Assembly: GCF_000235425.2 (NCBI RefSeq)
Contig: NZ_KI912266.1
Span: 6,292,029 to 6,356,028 of the forward strand
Source of the DNA: Pseudofrankia saprophytica
Lineage (GTDB): Bacteria; Actinomycetota; Actinomycetes; Frankiales; Frankiaceae
Length of the DNA: 64,000 bases
Direction: 5' to 3'
This document shows positions 24,845 to 32,598 of this stretch, piece by piece. How positions within the stretch are numbered: position 1 is the first letter of the stretch; every line of letters begins with the position of its first letter. The translations under genes and the position numbers were made by a program. The notes under the pieces were generated by a model. The model was not told the DNA's origin. It worked only from the letters and a program-made list of their open reading frames with translations, and made no database searches.

Positions 24845-25804
24845 CTACCAGGCGATGGAGTTGGGGTTGGTGCCGCGCAGGAACGGCAGGCGGGTGGCCC
24901 TCGCGGTGGCGATGTCGATGCGGTAGGCGGCGCCGCCGCCGTCGATGACCATCAGGAGCTTGCCGGCCGGGTCGAGGGCCATCTCGGTGAACGTCCAGAG
25001 GTCGTTGCCTCGGTTCTCCTTCGGCTCCTCGAACAGAACCCGTAGCTGACGCCCGGTGGCCGCGTCCAGCTCGACGACGCGGGTCACCGGGGTCCCGTCG
25101 GAACGTTGCTGGGCGGCGATGACGTAGACCCGGGTGCCGCCGACACCAAGAAGCGGGGTGATCATGGTGTCCAGCTGCAGACGCGTCGGAGGCGAGGTGT
25201 TCGGCGGCAGCTGCGGTGGCAGGGGCCCGTCCGTCCCCCAGCCGAAGATCGGCTTGATGGTGCCGTCCCGGACCAGCGAGACCTCGTGGCCCGCCGCGTC
25301 GATCGTCAACCGGTACGCGAACCCTCTGGGCGTGGCATGGTCGTAGGCGAAGGCGTGGAACACGCGCGGATCGCCCGTCGCCTCGACCGCCGTGAAGAAC
25401 TCCCCCGACCGCGGCTGGACGCTCGCGGTGACGGCGCCGGTCAGCGCGTCCCGCACGGCGATCTCCTGGTACTGCCCGTCGGCGATGTTCGTGAGGAAGT
25501 AACGAGCCGGGAATCCGGCCTCGGCGACGGCCGCCGCCCAGGGGTCGCCCGGTTTACGGAGTGCCTGGGGCAGCACGATCGCCGAGACGCCGACCAGGAG
25601 CAGGACGACGACGCCGACCAGCACAGGCACGAGACGCCGCGCCCGGCCCGCGCGCGGCTCGCTCCGCCGGTACCAGTTCCGATACCGACCCCGCCGAGCC
25701 AGGCTGGCGGGCGATACCGGCGCCCTTCCGGGTGCCGGATCGGTCGTCACCAGGTCGGCTGTCGCGGCGGTCGCGTCGCGCAGGCGGTCCTCGAGGGCGG
25801 CCAT
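24845..25804 (-). CDS. Single-pass membrane sensor protein, paralogue 2 (sigma-factor operon)
   Basis: 319-residue protein. A short cytoplasmic head 'MAALEDRLRDATAATADLVT' is followed by basic residues, one transmembrane helix ('VPVLVGVVVLLLVGVSAIVL', about residues 67-86) and an outside domain of about 230 residues. That domain has repeated beta-rich segments such as 'GTPVTRVVELDAATGRQLRV' and 'MALDPAGKLLMVIDGGGAAY', suggesting a beta-propeller-like fold. It is clearly a duplicate of the gene at 25813 but about 105 residues shorter in the middle. ATG 25804 aligns with the paralogue's start; GTG 25816 would overlap the upstream stop (GTGA). It is probably an anti-sigma-like or envelope-sensing partner of the sigma factor at 27087. 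Confidence 0.8.
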   Translation of the reverse strand: MAALEDRLRDATAATADLVTTDPAPGRAPVSPASLARRGRYRNWYRRSEPRAGRARRLVPVLVGVVVLLLVGVSAIVLPQALRKPGDPWAAAVAEAGFPARYFLTNIADGQYQEIAVRDALTGAVTASVQPRSGEFFTAVEATGDPRVFHAFAYDHATPRGFAYRLTIDAAGHEVSLVRDGTIKPIFGWGTDGPLPPQLPPNTSPPTRLQLDTMITPLLGVGGTRVYVIAAQQRSDGTPVTRVVELDAATGRQLRVLFEEPKENRGNDLWTFTEMALDPAGKLLMVIDGGGAAYRIDIATARATRLPFLRGTNPNSIAW

Positions 25805-25812
25805 GGGTCGGG

Positions 25813-27090
25813 TCACCACGCGATCGAGTTCGGCATCGTGCCCCGCGGGAACGGAATGCGGGTGGCATGGGTGGTCGCGATGTCGACGCGGTAGGCGCCG
25901 CCGGCTCCGTCGACGACCATCAGCAGACGGCTGCTCGGGTCAAGCGCCATCTCGAAGAAGGTCCAGACGGTGTTGCCGTGGTTGACGTATGGCCGCTCGA
26001 ACAGGATCCGGAGCTGCTTGCCGGTGGCGGCGTCCAGCTCGATGACGCGGGTGACCGGGGTGCCGTCAGCGCGCTGCTGGGCGTCGATGGCGTAGATCGT
26101 CTCGCCGTCGCCGCTGAGGATCGACGAGGCGTAGCCGTTGCCGCCCGCCCGCCAGCTGACGACGCGCCGCGCGTTCGCGAGCAGGTCACCGCCGGGTCCC
26201 GTGGTGTCGAGGAGCCACAGTCCGGCCTTGTCGGCTGGTTGCTTGTATCCCATGTCGCTGAACTGGAAGGCGAGGTAGCGCCCGTCTGTCGACCAGCTCA
26301 GGTCCGTCGTACCGCCGGGCCGGTCCGCCGTGAAGTGCGTGGCGTGCCCGGTCCGCACGTCCACCACATCGATCCCCGCCGGCGGAAGTTTGCCGTTCGT
26401 GACGGGGGACGGGGCCGGGTACGCGAGCCGCCTCCCGTCCGAGGACGCGGCGAACGAGCCGCCACTCCACGGCTGCGAGCCGGTGTTCACCTCGCTCAGC
26501 GAGACGACCTTCCCGGCGGCGTCGATCGTGAGCCGGTAGGCCCTGGCCGCGACGAGGCCGGCGTTGCCCGTGACGTAGAAGACCCGCGGGTCGGCCGTCG
26601 CGGAGACGGCGGAGAACTCGGTCCCGCCGGGCGGTGGCACCGAGTCGGTGACCTCCCCGGTCAACGCGTCGCGGACCGCGATCTCCATATAGCCCGTGCC
26701 GGCCCCACCCATGTTCGTGACGAAGTAGCGGGCCGGCGAGACGGCCGGGGCACCCGTCGTGGCCGGCGTCCGGTCCGGCTGCCGCACCACGCGGGGAAGC
26801 AGAACCGTGCCGCCGACGACGAGCAGGACGACGACGGCGATCAGCGCCGGCACAAGCCAGCGGGCGCGACGGCGCGCCTCGCCGCCCCGCTGTGCGCCGC
26901 CCCGCGACGCGCCGCCCTGAGGGACGTCGCCCCGAGGGACGCCGCGTTCATACCAGCGCTGCCGGGCGAGGCCCGCAGGCGACATCGCGACGGGTTCGGT
27001 CACGCGCCACGCCGCGGGTACGGACGTCGTGGTCACCAGCTCCGCCGCCGCGGAGGTCGCGTCGCGCAGTCGGTCCTCGAGGGCGGTCAT
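25813..27090 (-). CDS. Single-pass membrane sensor protein, paralogue 1 (sigma-factor operon)
   Basis: 425-residue protein with the same plan as its neighbour: cytoplasmic head 'MTALEDRLRDATSAAAELVT', one transmembrane helix ('VPALIAVVVLLVVGGTVLLP') and a large outside beta-rich domain. WD/YVTN-like blocks include 'GRYLAFQFSDMG', 'GTPVTRVIELDAATGKQLRI' and 'MALDPSSRLLMVVDGAGGAY'. Its ATG overlaps the stop of the sigma-factor gene (ATGA), so the two are made together. No zinc-binding anti-sigma motif (HxxxCxxC) is visible, so an anti-sigma role is inferred only from operon position and topology. Confidence 0.82.
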   Translation of the reverse strand: MTALEDRLRDATSAAAELVTTTSVPAAWRVTEPVAMSPAGLARQRWYERGVPRGDVPQGGASRGGAQRGGEARRRARWLVPALIAVVVLLVVGGTVLLPRVVRQPDRTPATTGAPAVSPARYFVTNMGGAGTGYMEIAVRDALTGEVTDSVPPPGGTEFSAVSATADPRVFYVTGNAGLVAARAYRLTIDAAGKVVSLSEVNTGSQPWSGGSFAASSDGRRLAYPAPSPVTNGKLPPAGIDVVDVRTGHATHFTADRPGGTTDLSWSTDGRYLAFQFSDMGYKQPADKAGLWLLDTTGPGGDLLANARRVVSWRAGGNGYASSILSGDGETIYAIDAQQRADGTPVTRVIELDAATGKQLRILFERPYVNHGNTVWTFFEMALDPSSRLLMVVDGAGGAYRVDIATTHATRIPFPRGTMPNSIAW

Positions 27091-27689
27091 TGCGCCCCCT
27101 CCCCGAGCTGGCGGGCCAGCGCGCGCAGCGCGCGGGTCGCGGTGGAGCGGACGGTCGCGGGCGTGATACCGAGCATGTCGGCGATCTCGCCGTCGGAAAG
27201 GTCCAGGTAGTAGCGCAGCACGAGGACCTGCTGGCGCCGCGGCGCGAGGCGGCGCAACGCGGCCATCACCTCGCGACGGTCCTCCCGGAACATCGCGGCC
27301 GACTCGGCCGACCAGATCGGAGGATCGTGGCGGACGCCGAGCCGGCCCAGCACAGCCCGGCGGCGCAGCACGCCGCGGGCGCCGTTGAGGACGGCGGCCC
27401 GGACGTAGGCATGTGCGCTTTCCGGGTCGCGCAGCCGCGACCAGTGCCGCATCAGCCCGACGAACGCCTCCTGGACGACGTCCTCGGCTGTGCGCTGATC
27501 GCCGAGCAGCACGACCGCGAGTCGCAACAGCCCGGGGCGGTGCTCGCCGAACAACTGCCCGACGGAGGCGTAGGGGTCGGCCACCGGTTTGGCGGAGCTG
27601 CCGTCGCTCGGCTCGGGGGTCGGCGGATCCACGGAGGGGAAGTCTCGCGCGGCAGTCACACCTGGCCGCGCGGACGGTTCTGGGCGCAC
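27087..27689 (-). CDS. SigE-family RNA polymerase sigma factor (ECF type)
   Basis: Sigma-70-family factor of about 200 residues. Region 2 is 'LFGEHRPGLLRLAVVLLGDQ' with 'RTAEDVVQEAFVGLMRHW'. Region 4 is 'LAPRRQQVLVLRYYLDLSDG' with 'EIADMLGITPATVRSTATRA', placing it in the actinobacterial SigE-like family. It heads a three-gene operon with two membrane sensors, which presumably hold or modulate it until an envelope signal arrives. The start is uncertain: GTG 27689, GTG 27660 or TTG 27743, none with a strong Shine-Dalgarno. Confidence 0.87.
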   Translation of the reverse strand: MRPEPSARPGVTAARDFPSVDPPTPEPSDGSSAKPVADPYASVGQLFGEHRPGLLRLAVVLLGDQRTAEDVVQEAFVGLMRHWSRLRDPESAHAYVRAAVLNGARGVLRRRAVLGRLGVRHDPPIWSAESAAMFREDRREVMAALRRLAPRRQQVLVLRYYLDLSDGEIADMLGITPATVRSTATRALRALARQLGEGAQ

Positions 27690-27769
27690 ATATCTAGAGA
27701 TGCGCGAAGGTACCCATCCGCTGCTCGCCGGCTGAGACAACAATTGCCGGCACCACTACGGGGGAATCA

Positions 27770-28912
27770 TCAGGCGCTGTAGGGGTCGCGGAGTGGCTTG
27801 GCGATGATCGCGGCGCGGACGGAGCGTTCGGCATGGGCCGCGGAGCCAGTGGCGAGGTAGCGCTGGGTGCGGCCGTGGCCAGCCTCCTCAATCAGACCGG
27901 CTGCTTTGAGCCCCTGCAGGTCGCGGATCGCCTGGTCACGGGTCAGATCCTCGTCCCGCATGTAGGTGGCACGACGCACCCCCTCTGGACGGGTCGCCGC
28001 GTACAGGGCAGCTACGGTGCGCTCGGAGAGCCCGGCAGCCGCGGCCTGGTCCGCCAGAACCCGCCAGACTTCGGCCGCGATGTCGAGACGGCGCTGGACT
28101 ACCTGCGCCTGCAGGTGGTGGGCGCGCAGGCAGAAGCGCAGCCAGCCGTGCGCGTCGCGCTCCGGCTGGAAGCTCCCACCCTGCGCCTCGCCAAGCGCCG
28201 CGTAATACATCGCGGTGTTGTGAGGGGACGATCCAAGCCATTCCTCGATGCTGGAGAACTCCGGCGCGATGATCAGCTGCCGGGCGAGCACCAGCGTGTG
28301 CAGGCAGCGGGCCATCCGCCCGTTCCCGTCCCGCCAGGGATGGATGCTGACAAGGTTCAGATGGGCCATTGCGGCCCGGACGACGACGGGGGCATCGAGG
28401 TCTCCGCCCTGGAGCCAGCCACACAGCTCGTCCATGAGGTCAGGTACCCGCTCGGCGTCCGGCCCGGTGTAGACCGGGGGATTGTCCGGCGCACCGGACA
28501 CCCAGATCGGCCCAAGTCTGTACCGGCCAGGCGACCTTTCGAGATCATTACGAAGCATCATGAAGTGCAGTGCCGACAGGAGCATCGGGTGAAAGGCGAA
28601 GACCTCGAACCGGGCGGCCTGGAGCACATAAGTCAACGCGTCCGCGTAACCGGTGACCGCCGCGCGGGTCTGCGCGTCGTGTGCCGTCGGCATCTCCTCG
28701 CCGGCCACGACCGCCTCAGCGTCCGCCGCGTCGACGGTGTAGCCCTCGATCGTGTTCGACCCCCTGATGGCGCCCGCGATCAGGCTGCGCCGCAGCTGCC
28801 CCAGCCAACGGCGCGGCTCGGCGACCTGGTGGCGCAGCTCGCCGCGGAACCGTTCGAGGTCGACCAGCACCCGCTCATCGGCCGCGTCGACCTCTGGCAC
28901 CCGAAACAGCAT
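27770..28912 (-). CDS. Fic-family AMP-transferase with N-terminal inhibitory motif
   Basis: 380-residue Fic protein. The catalytic loop 'HPWRDGNGR' (residues 191-199) keeps His191, Asp195, Asn197 and Arg199, so transfer of AMP from ATP to a Ser/Thr/Tyr on a target protein should be possible. The inhibitory helix motif SxxxEG is in the same chain ('SNTIEG', Ser52-Gly57, with Glu56), making it a self-inhibited class II Fic that needs no separate antitoxin. Residues 280-380 include a winged-helix-like C-domain ('LTRDQAIRDLQGLKAAGLIE'). A 9-bp palindrome lies just before the start. ATG 28912. Confidence 0.92.
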   Translation of the reverse strand: MLFRVPEVDAADERVLVDLERFRGELRHQVAEPRRWLGQLRRSLIAGAIRGSNTIEGYTVDAADAEAVVAGEEMPTAHDAQTRAAVTGYADALTYVLQAARFEVFAFHPMLLSALHFMMLRNDLERSPGRYRLGPIWVSGAPDNPPVYTGPDAERVPDLMDELCGWLQGGDLDAPVVVRAAMAHLNLVSIHPWRDGNGRMARCLHTLVLARQLIIAPEFSSIEEWLGSSPHNTAMYYAALGEAQGGSFQPERDAHGWLRFCLRAHHLQAQVVQRRLDIAAEVWRVLADQAAAAGLSERTVAALYAATRPEGVRRATYMRDEDLTRDQAIRDLQGLKAAGLIEEAGHGRTQRYLATGSAAHAERSVRAAIIAKPLRDPYSA

Positions 28913-28917
28913 GCGAC

Positions 28918-28940
28918 GATGCTACGCGCCTCGTAGCATC
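28918..28940. promoter_or_regulatory. Perfect inverted repeat at the fic start
   Basis: GATGCTACG (28918-28926) and CGTAGCATC (28932-28940) form a 9-bp perfect stem with a 5-base loop, six bases upstream of the fic ATG. It would mask the ribosome-binding region as RNA, or serve as an operator for the protein's winged-helix domain. Confidence 0.65.
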
Positions 28941-29048
28941 CGCCGCCAACGCCCCGCCGCATCGGCCTGACCCGCGCGCTCGACGTCGCGGACCACACCA
29001 ACGGGAAGGTGTTCAGGCGACCCCGACGACCGCCGACAAGCCTGGCCG

Positions 29049-30122
29049 TCACCCGGGCGTCTGGAGGAGCGGCAGCAACTGGCTGCCCTGGCGTTCGATC
29101 TCCGGCAGGTACGGCGTGTCCGACAGGATGAAGTGGGTGATCCCCAGGTCGCCGTACCTGCGCAGGGACTTCGCGACATCCGCCGCCGAGCCCACCAGCC
29201 AGGTGGTGCCGGCGCCCTCTCCGCCGACCTTGCCCGGTGCGGTGTAGAGATTGTCGTCCAGGACCTCTCCGCGTGCCTGAAGGTCGAGCAGCCGCCGCTG
29301 GCCCACCGCGCCCGCGTGGCCGTCGCGGCCAGGACGCCCACGCTGGCGGGCCGCCAGCTCGGCGACCTTCGCTTCGGCGTCGGCCCAGGCCTGCTCCGTG
29401 GTGTCCCGGACGAAGGTCGTGATGCGCAGCCCGAACTCCAGCGGGGGATGCTCTCGGCCCAGCTTCTCGCCCAGCGCCCGCAGGCGCGCGACGCGCTCCT
29501 GGATGCCGTCCAGCGGCTCTCCCCAGAAGAGCTGGACATCCGCTTCGGTGGCCGAGACCCGCTCCGCCGCCTCCGAGGCCCCGCCGACATACAGCTTCGG
29601 GTGGGGGCGGCCCGGGCGGGCCGAGATCCTGGGAACCACGGTCGAGCCGGCCACCTGGAAGTAGTCGCCGTCGTAGGTGACCTTCCGTTCGGTCCACAGC
29701 CTGCGGACCAGTTGGATGAACTCCCTGGTCCGGGCGTAGCGCTCGGCCGGATCCGCCTCGCCGTCGCCATACGCCCGGAGGTCGTCCTGGCCGGAGACGA
29801 TGTTCACCCGCACCCGCCCACCCGAGAGGTGGTCGAGGGTGGCCGCGGCGGAGGCGAAGTTCGCGGGCTTCCAGTAGCCGGGGCGGACGGCGATCAGCGG
29901 CTCGAAGCTGGTCGTCCTCGCCGCCAGGGCCGTCGCGACGGTGAAGGTGTCCGGCCGGCCCCAGCCGGTTCCGAGCAGGGCGCCCCGCCACCCGTGCCGC
30001 TCGAGCGCGAGGGCCTGAGCGGTCAGCGTGTCGAGACTGTTGTGACCTGTCACGGCGTCGTCGCCGCGGTGCCCGGGCTGGACCTCGTTGGGGATGTACC
30101 AGAGAAACTCCCACGTGGTCAC
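29049..30122 (-). CDS. SsuD-like LLM-class flavin-dependent monooxygenase
   Basis: 357-residue luciferase-like enzyme of the alkanesulfonate monooxygenase branch: 'TTWEFLWYIPNEVQPGH', 'TVATALAARTTSFEPLIAVR', 'LDHLSGGRVRVNIVSGQDDL' and 'YARTREFIQLVRRLWTERKV'. Family enzymes use FMNH2 and oxygen to desulfonate alkanesulfonates; the natural substrate here is unproven. GTG 30122 has AGGAG seven bases upstream. No Ssu transporter genes are adjacent, so it may act in other oxidative chemistry. The FMN reductase at 1547 could supply FMNH2 but is 27 kb away. Confidence 0.88.
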   Translation of the reverse strand: MTTWEFLWYIPNEVQPGHRGDDAVTGHNSLDTLTAQALALERHGWRGALLGTGWGRPDTFTVATALAARTTSFEPLIAVRPGYWKPANFASAAATLDHLSGGRVRVNIVSGQDDLRAYGDGEADPAERYARTREFIQLVRRLWTERKVTYDGDYFQVAGSTVVPRISARPGRPHPKLYVGGASEAAERVSATEADVQLFWGEPLDGIQERVARLRALGEKLGREHPPLEFGLRITTFVRDTTEQAWADAEAKVAELAARQRGRPGRDGHAGAVGQRRLLDLQARGEVLDDNLYTAPGKVGGEGAGTTWLVGSAADVAKSLRRYGDLGITHFILSDTPYLPEIERQGSQLLPLLQTPG

Positions 30123-30362
30123 CGCAGGCTCCTGCCCGGGACGGGCCCGCGACGGGCCAGTTCCACCAGGCACAACTCGCCGCGCCTCGTCATGTCTTCG
30201 GACCTGATCGCCCGCATGCGCCCGTCTCCTCCACCAGCGCTCCGCCGCCGAGGCTCGTCCGCCCTCCGCTGCGGCCTGGCCGCCGAACCCACGCCCGGAT
30301 CGTCATGCTCCCGGGCAGTGCGGCGCGAGTCGGTCCGGTACTCACAGATCCTCGCGGAAGGC

Positions 30363-30416
30363 GGCCATCGCATGAGCGCCGGCCATCGCGCGGGCGCCGG
30401 CCATCGCGGAGGCCCG
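30363..30416. repeat. 18-bp tandem repeat, three copies
   Basis: GGCCATCGC followed by a variable nine bases is repeated three times in register (30363-30380, 30381-30398, 30399-30416). The variable parts of copies 1 and 2 both end in GCGCC. Confidence 0.7.
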
Positions 30417-30556
30417 CGGCCGTGACTTCCCAATCCAACGGGCCGAAGGCGGCGGCGGGTGCGTCGCACCACACGGCGGCAGAAAATCGGAATCGCGCCC
30501 AAATCCGGCCGCACCAAGAATGGCCCGACGGTGAAACCCGATCTCCTTACGGCGCG

Positions 30557-30585
30557 TTGCCGGCACTTTCACACGGTGCTACGCT
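30557..30585 (+). promoter_or_regulatory. Candidate promoter of the copper-binding protein gene
   Basis: TTGCCG (30557-30562) and TACGCT (30580-30585) are separated by 17 bp in a locally AT-richer stretch, 103 bp before GTG 30689. Confidence 0.5.
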
Positions 30586-30688
30586 GCGATTGCCTCACGC
30601 GACGAATCGTGCGCCCATTCATGGCGGCGCGCCGCGATCGCGTTTTTGGCAGCTTCCATCAGGCGCACCCTCGCTAAGGAGAAGTGCA

Positions 30689-31039
30689 GTGGCCACTATT
30701 TCCGCGCGTACCGCCGAGATGCAGGAATGCATTGACGCATGCATCGACGCCCGCTCGGCGTGTCGTAGCACCATGGATTACTGCATGCGCCAGGGCGGGG
30801 CGATGATGGACGCCGCGCTGATGCGGATGCTCTTGGACTGCAGCGACACCTGCGGGATGTGCGCCGACATGATCATGCGGGAGTCGGGCAGCATGAAGGA
30901 CATGTGCCGCATGTGCGCGGACATGTGCACCCGGTGCGCCGACATGTGCGCGAAGATGCCCGACGACCGCCAGATGGCGGCCTGTGCGGAGGCCTGCCGC
31001 CGCTCCGCGGCCGCATGCCGGCAGCTGGCGGCGGCCTAG
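30689..31039 (+). CDS. Cys-rich four-helix-bundle copper-binding protein (DUF326-type)
   Basis: 116-residue cytoplasmic protein with 15 cysteines (14, 18, 25, 32, 51, 55, 58, 73, 76, 80, 83, 87, 99, 103, 110) in CxxxC, CxxC and similar spacings along predicted amphipathic helices, and unusually many Met. This is the pattern of the Csp/DUF326 copper storage family, in which thiolates line the core of a four-helix bundle and hold many Cu(I) ions. It has no signal peptide, so it should be the cytosolic type. GTG 30689 has AAGGAG seven bases upstream. It stands alone between its own promoter and a strong terminator. Confidence 0.88.
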   Translation: MATISARTAEMQECIDACIDARSACRSTMDYCMRQGGAMMDAALMRMLLDCSDTCGMCADMIMRESGSMKDMCRMCADMCTRCADMCAKMPDDRQMAACAEACRRSAAACRQLAAA

Positions 31040-31066
31040 TAGACGGCGCTCCCGCAGAAACGTTTG

Positions 31067-31097
31067 AGGCGGTGGCATCCAGTGGGTGCCACCGCCT
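31067..31097 (+). terminator. Strong hairpin terminator
   Basis: AGGCGGTGGCATCC (31067-31080) pairs with GGGTGCCACCGCCT (31084-31097) through 14 pairs, one of them G-U, with a three-base loop, 27 bp after the stop of the copper-binding gene. Confidence 0.85.
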
Positions 31098-31305
31098 TCG
31101 CGCTGCGCAAGCCGGAGCGCGGTGGACCGGAGCGCGGCCGATTGGCCGGCGCCGGAGTACTCGCCCTTCGGAATCCGCTACCGGTCCGCATCCCGGGCGG
31201 CCACGCGAAGCTACTTCACAATGTCGACGGTGTTAATGGAATTTCCCCTGGCGGCGGCGACCCATGCCGACGCGGACCACTGCACGGTGCTGGCAGGCTT
31301 GGGGG

Positions 31306-32559
31306 ATGACCGAGCCCCGCGCCGCCCCGGGCGTCACCACCGCCTACGACGTCGCCGCGATCCGCGGTCACTTCCCGTCGCTCGCCGCCGGCGCCGCCCA
31401 CTTCGACGGGCCCGGGGGCTCACAGACGCCCGACGTCGTGGCGCACGCGGTCTATGACACGCTCACCCGTCCGCTGGCCAACCGCGGCACCGTGACGCTC
31501 GGCGAACGCAACGCCGAGGAGGCCGTCGTCGCCTGCCGCGCCGCCGTCGCCGACCTCCTCGGTGTCGAGCCGAACGGCGTGATCTTCGGCCGCAGCATGA
31601 CGCAGAACACGATGGACCTCGCCCGCACGATCGCGAAACGGTGGGGTCCGGCCGACGAGGTGGTTGTCACCCGGCTCGACCATGACAGCAACGTCCGGCC
31701 CTGGGTGATCGCCGCGCGGGCGGTTGGAGCGACGGTCCGTTTCGCCGACTTCGACCCCGAGACCGGCGAGCTCGCGCCGGACGACATCGAGCGCGTCCTC
31801 TCCCCCTCCACGCGACTGGTCGCGGTCACCGCGGCCTCCAACCTGATCGGCACCATGCCCGACATCGCCGCGATCAGCCAGGTGGTCCACTCCGTCGGGG
31901 CCTGGCTGCACGTCGACGGCGTGCACCACGCGGCGCACGCGGCAGTCGACGTCCCGGCCCTCGGCGCGGACTTCTACGCCTGCTCCCCCTACAAGTTCCT
32001 CGGCCCCCACTGCGGCGTCACCTACGGCAGGCCCGAGCTCCTCGAGCAGCTCTCCCCCGACAAGCTGCTGCCGGCGACCGACGCGGTCCCCGAACGGTTC
32101 GAGCTCGGCACCCTCCCCTACGAGCTGATGGCCGGCACGACCGCGGCCGTCGACTTCCTCGCCGGCCTGGCGCCCGAAGCCGTCGCCGCGGGCACGGGCA
32201 CGGACCGGCGGGCGAGGCTCGTCGCGTCGATGGCGGCGCTGCAGGCCCACGAGGACGTCCTGCGCGAACGGATCGAGGCGGGGCTGCGCGAGTTGCCCGG
32301 GGCCACGCTCTGGTCACGAGCGGCGCGCCGCACGCCCACCCTCCTGACGACCCTCGAGGGCCACGACCCGCAGAGCATCAGGGCCTTCCTCGGCGAGCGC
32401 GGGGTCAACGCCCCCGCCGGCTCCTTCTACGCCTACGAGGCCTCCCATCGGCTCGGCCTCGGGGACACCGGCGGCCTGCGAGTAGGCCTGGCGCCGTACA
32501 ACGACGACGGCGACGTCGACCGGCTGCTCTCGGGGCTGAGGGACTACTTCGACCGTTGA
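31306..32559 (+). CDS. Cysteine-desulfurase-like class V aminotransferase
   Basis: 417-residue PLP enzyme of the fold-type I class V family, in the 'cysteine desulfurase-like' subgroup. It has 'FDGPGGSQTPDVVAHAVYDT', 'NGVIFGRSMTQNTMDLARTI', the PLP Asp/His region 'LHVDGVHHAAHAAVDVPA' and the Schiff-base lysine in 'FYACSPYKFLGPHCGVTYG'. True desulfurases carry a mobile active-site Cys loop near the C-terminus, and I do not see a clear one, so desulfurase activity is doubtful. The ATG is at 31306; the open frame back to 31264 is not conserved. Confidence 0.88.
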   Translation: MTEPRAAPGVTTAYDVAAIRGHFPSLAAGAAHFDGPGGSQTPDVVAHAVYDTLTRPLANRGTVTLGERNAEEAVVACRAAVADLLGVEPNGVIFGRSMTQNTMDLARTIAKRWGPADEVVVTRLDHDSNVRPWVIAARAVGATVRFADFDPETGELAPDDIERVLSPSTRLVAVTAASNLIGTMPDIAAISQVVHSVGAWLHVDGVHHAAHAAVDVPALGADFYACSPYKFLGPHCGVTYGRPELLEQLSPDKLLPATDAVPERFELGTLPYELMAGTTAAVDFLAGLAPEAVAAGTGTDRRARLVASMAALQAHEDVLRERIEAGLRELPGATLWSRAARRTPTLLTTLEGHDPQSIRAFLGERGVNAPAGSFYAYEASHRLGLGDTGGLRVGLAPYNDDGDVDRLLSGLRDYFDR

Positions 32560-32598
32560 GCGGGTGTTTCACGATCCCTATGGCTATGGGCTATGGAG

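Larger units (their letters stand above)
30123..30688. other. Intergenic region before the copper-binding protein
   Basis: 566 bp without a supported gene. The left part is GC-rich with an 18-bp tandem repeat (30363-30416). The right part (about 30480-30690) is less GC-rich and holds a good promoter for the gene at 30689. Arg-rich frames on both strands are judged non-coding. Confidence 0.5.

Noticed and set aside
30119-30517. Minus-strand Arg-rich frame upstream of the SsuD-like gene
   Set aside because: The apparent peptide repeats arise from the 18-bp tandem DNA repeat; no family similarity or ribosome site.
31306-32559. True cysteine desulfurase assignment
   Set aside because: The class V PLP fold is clear, but no convincing catalytic Cys loop is seen, so only 'desulfurase-like' is claimed.
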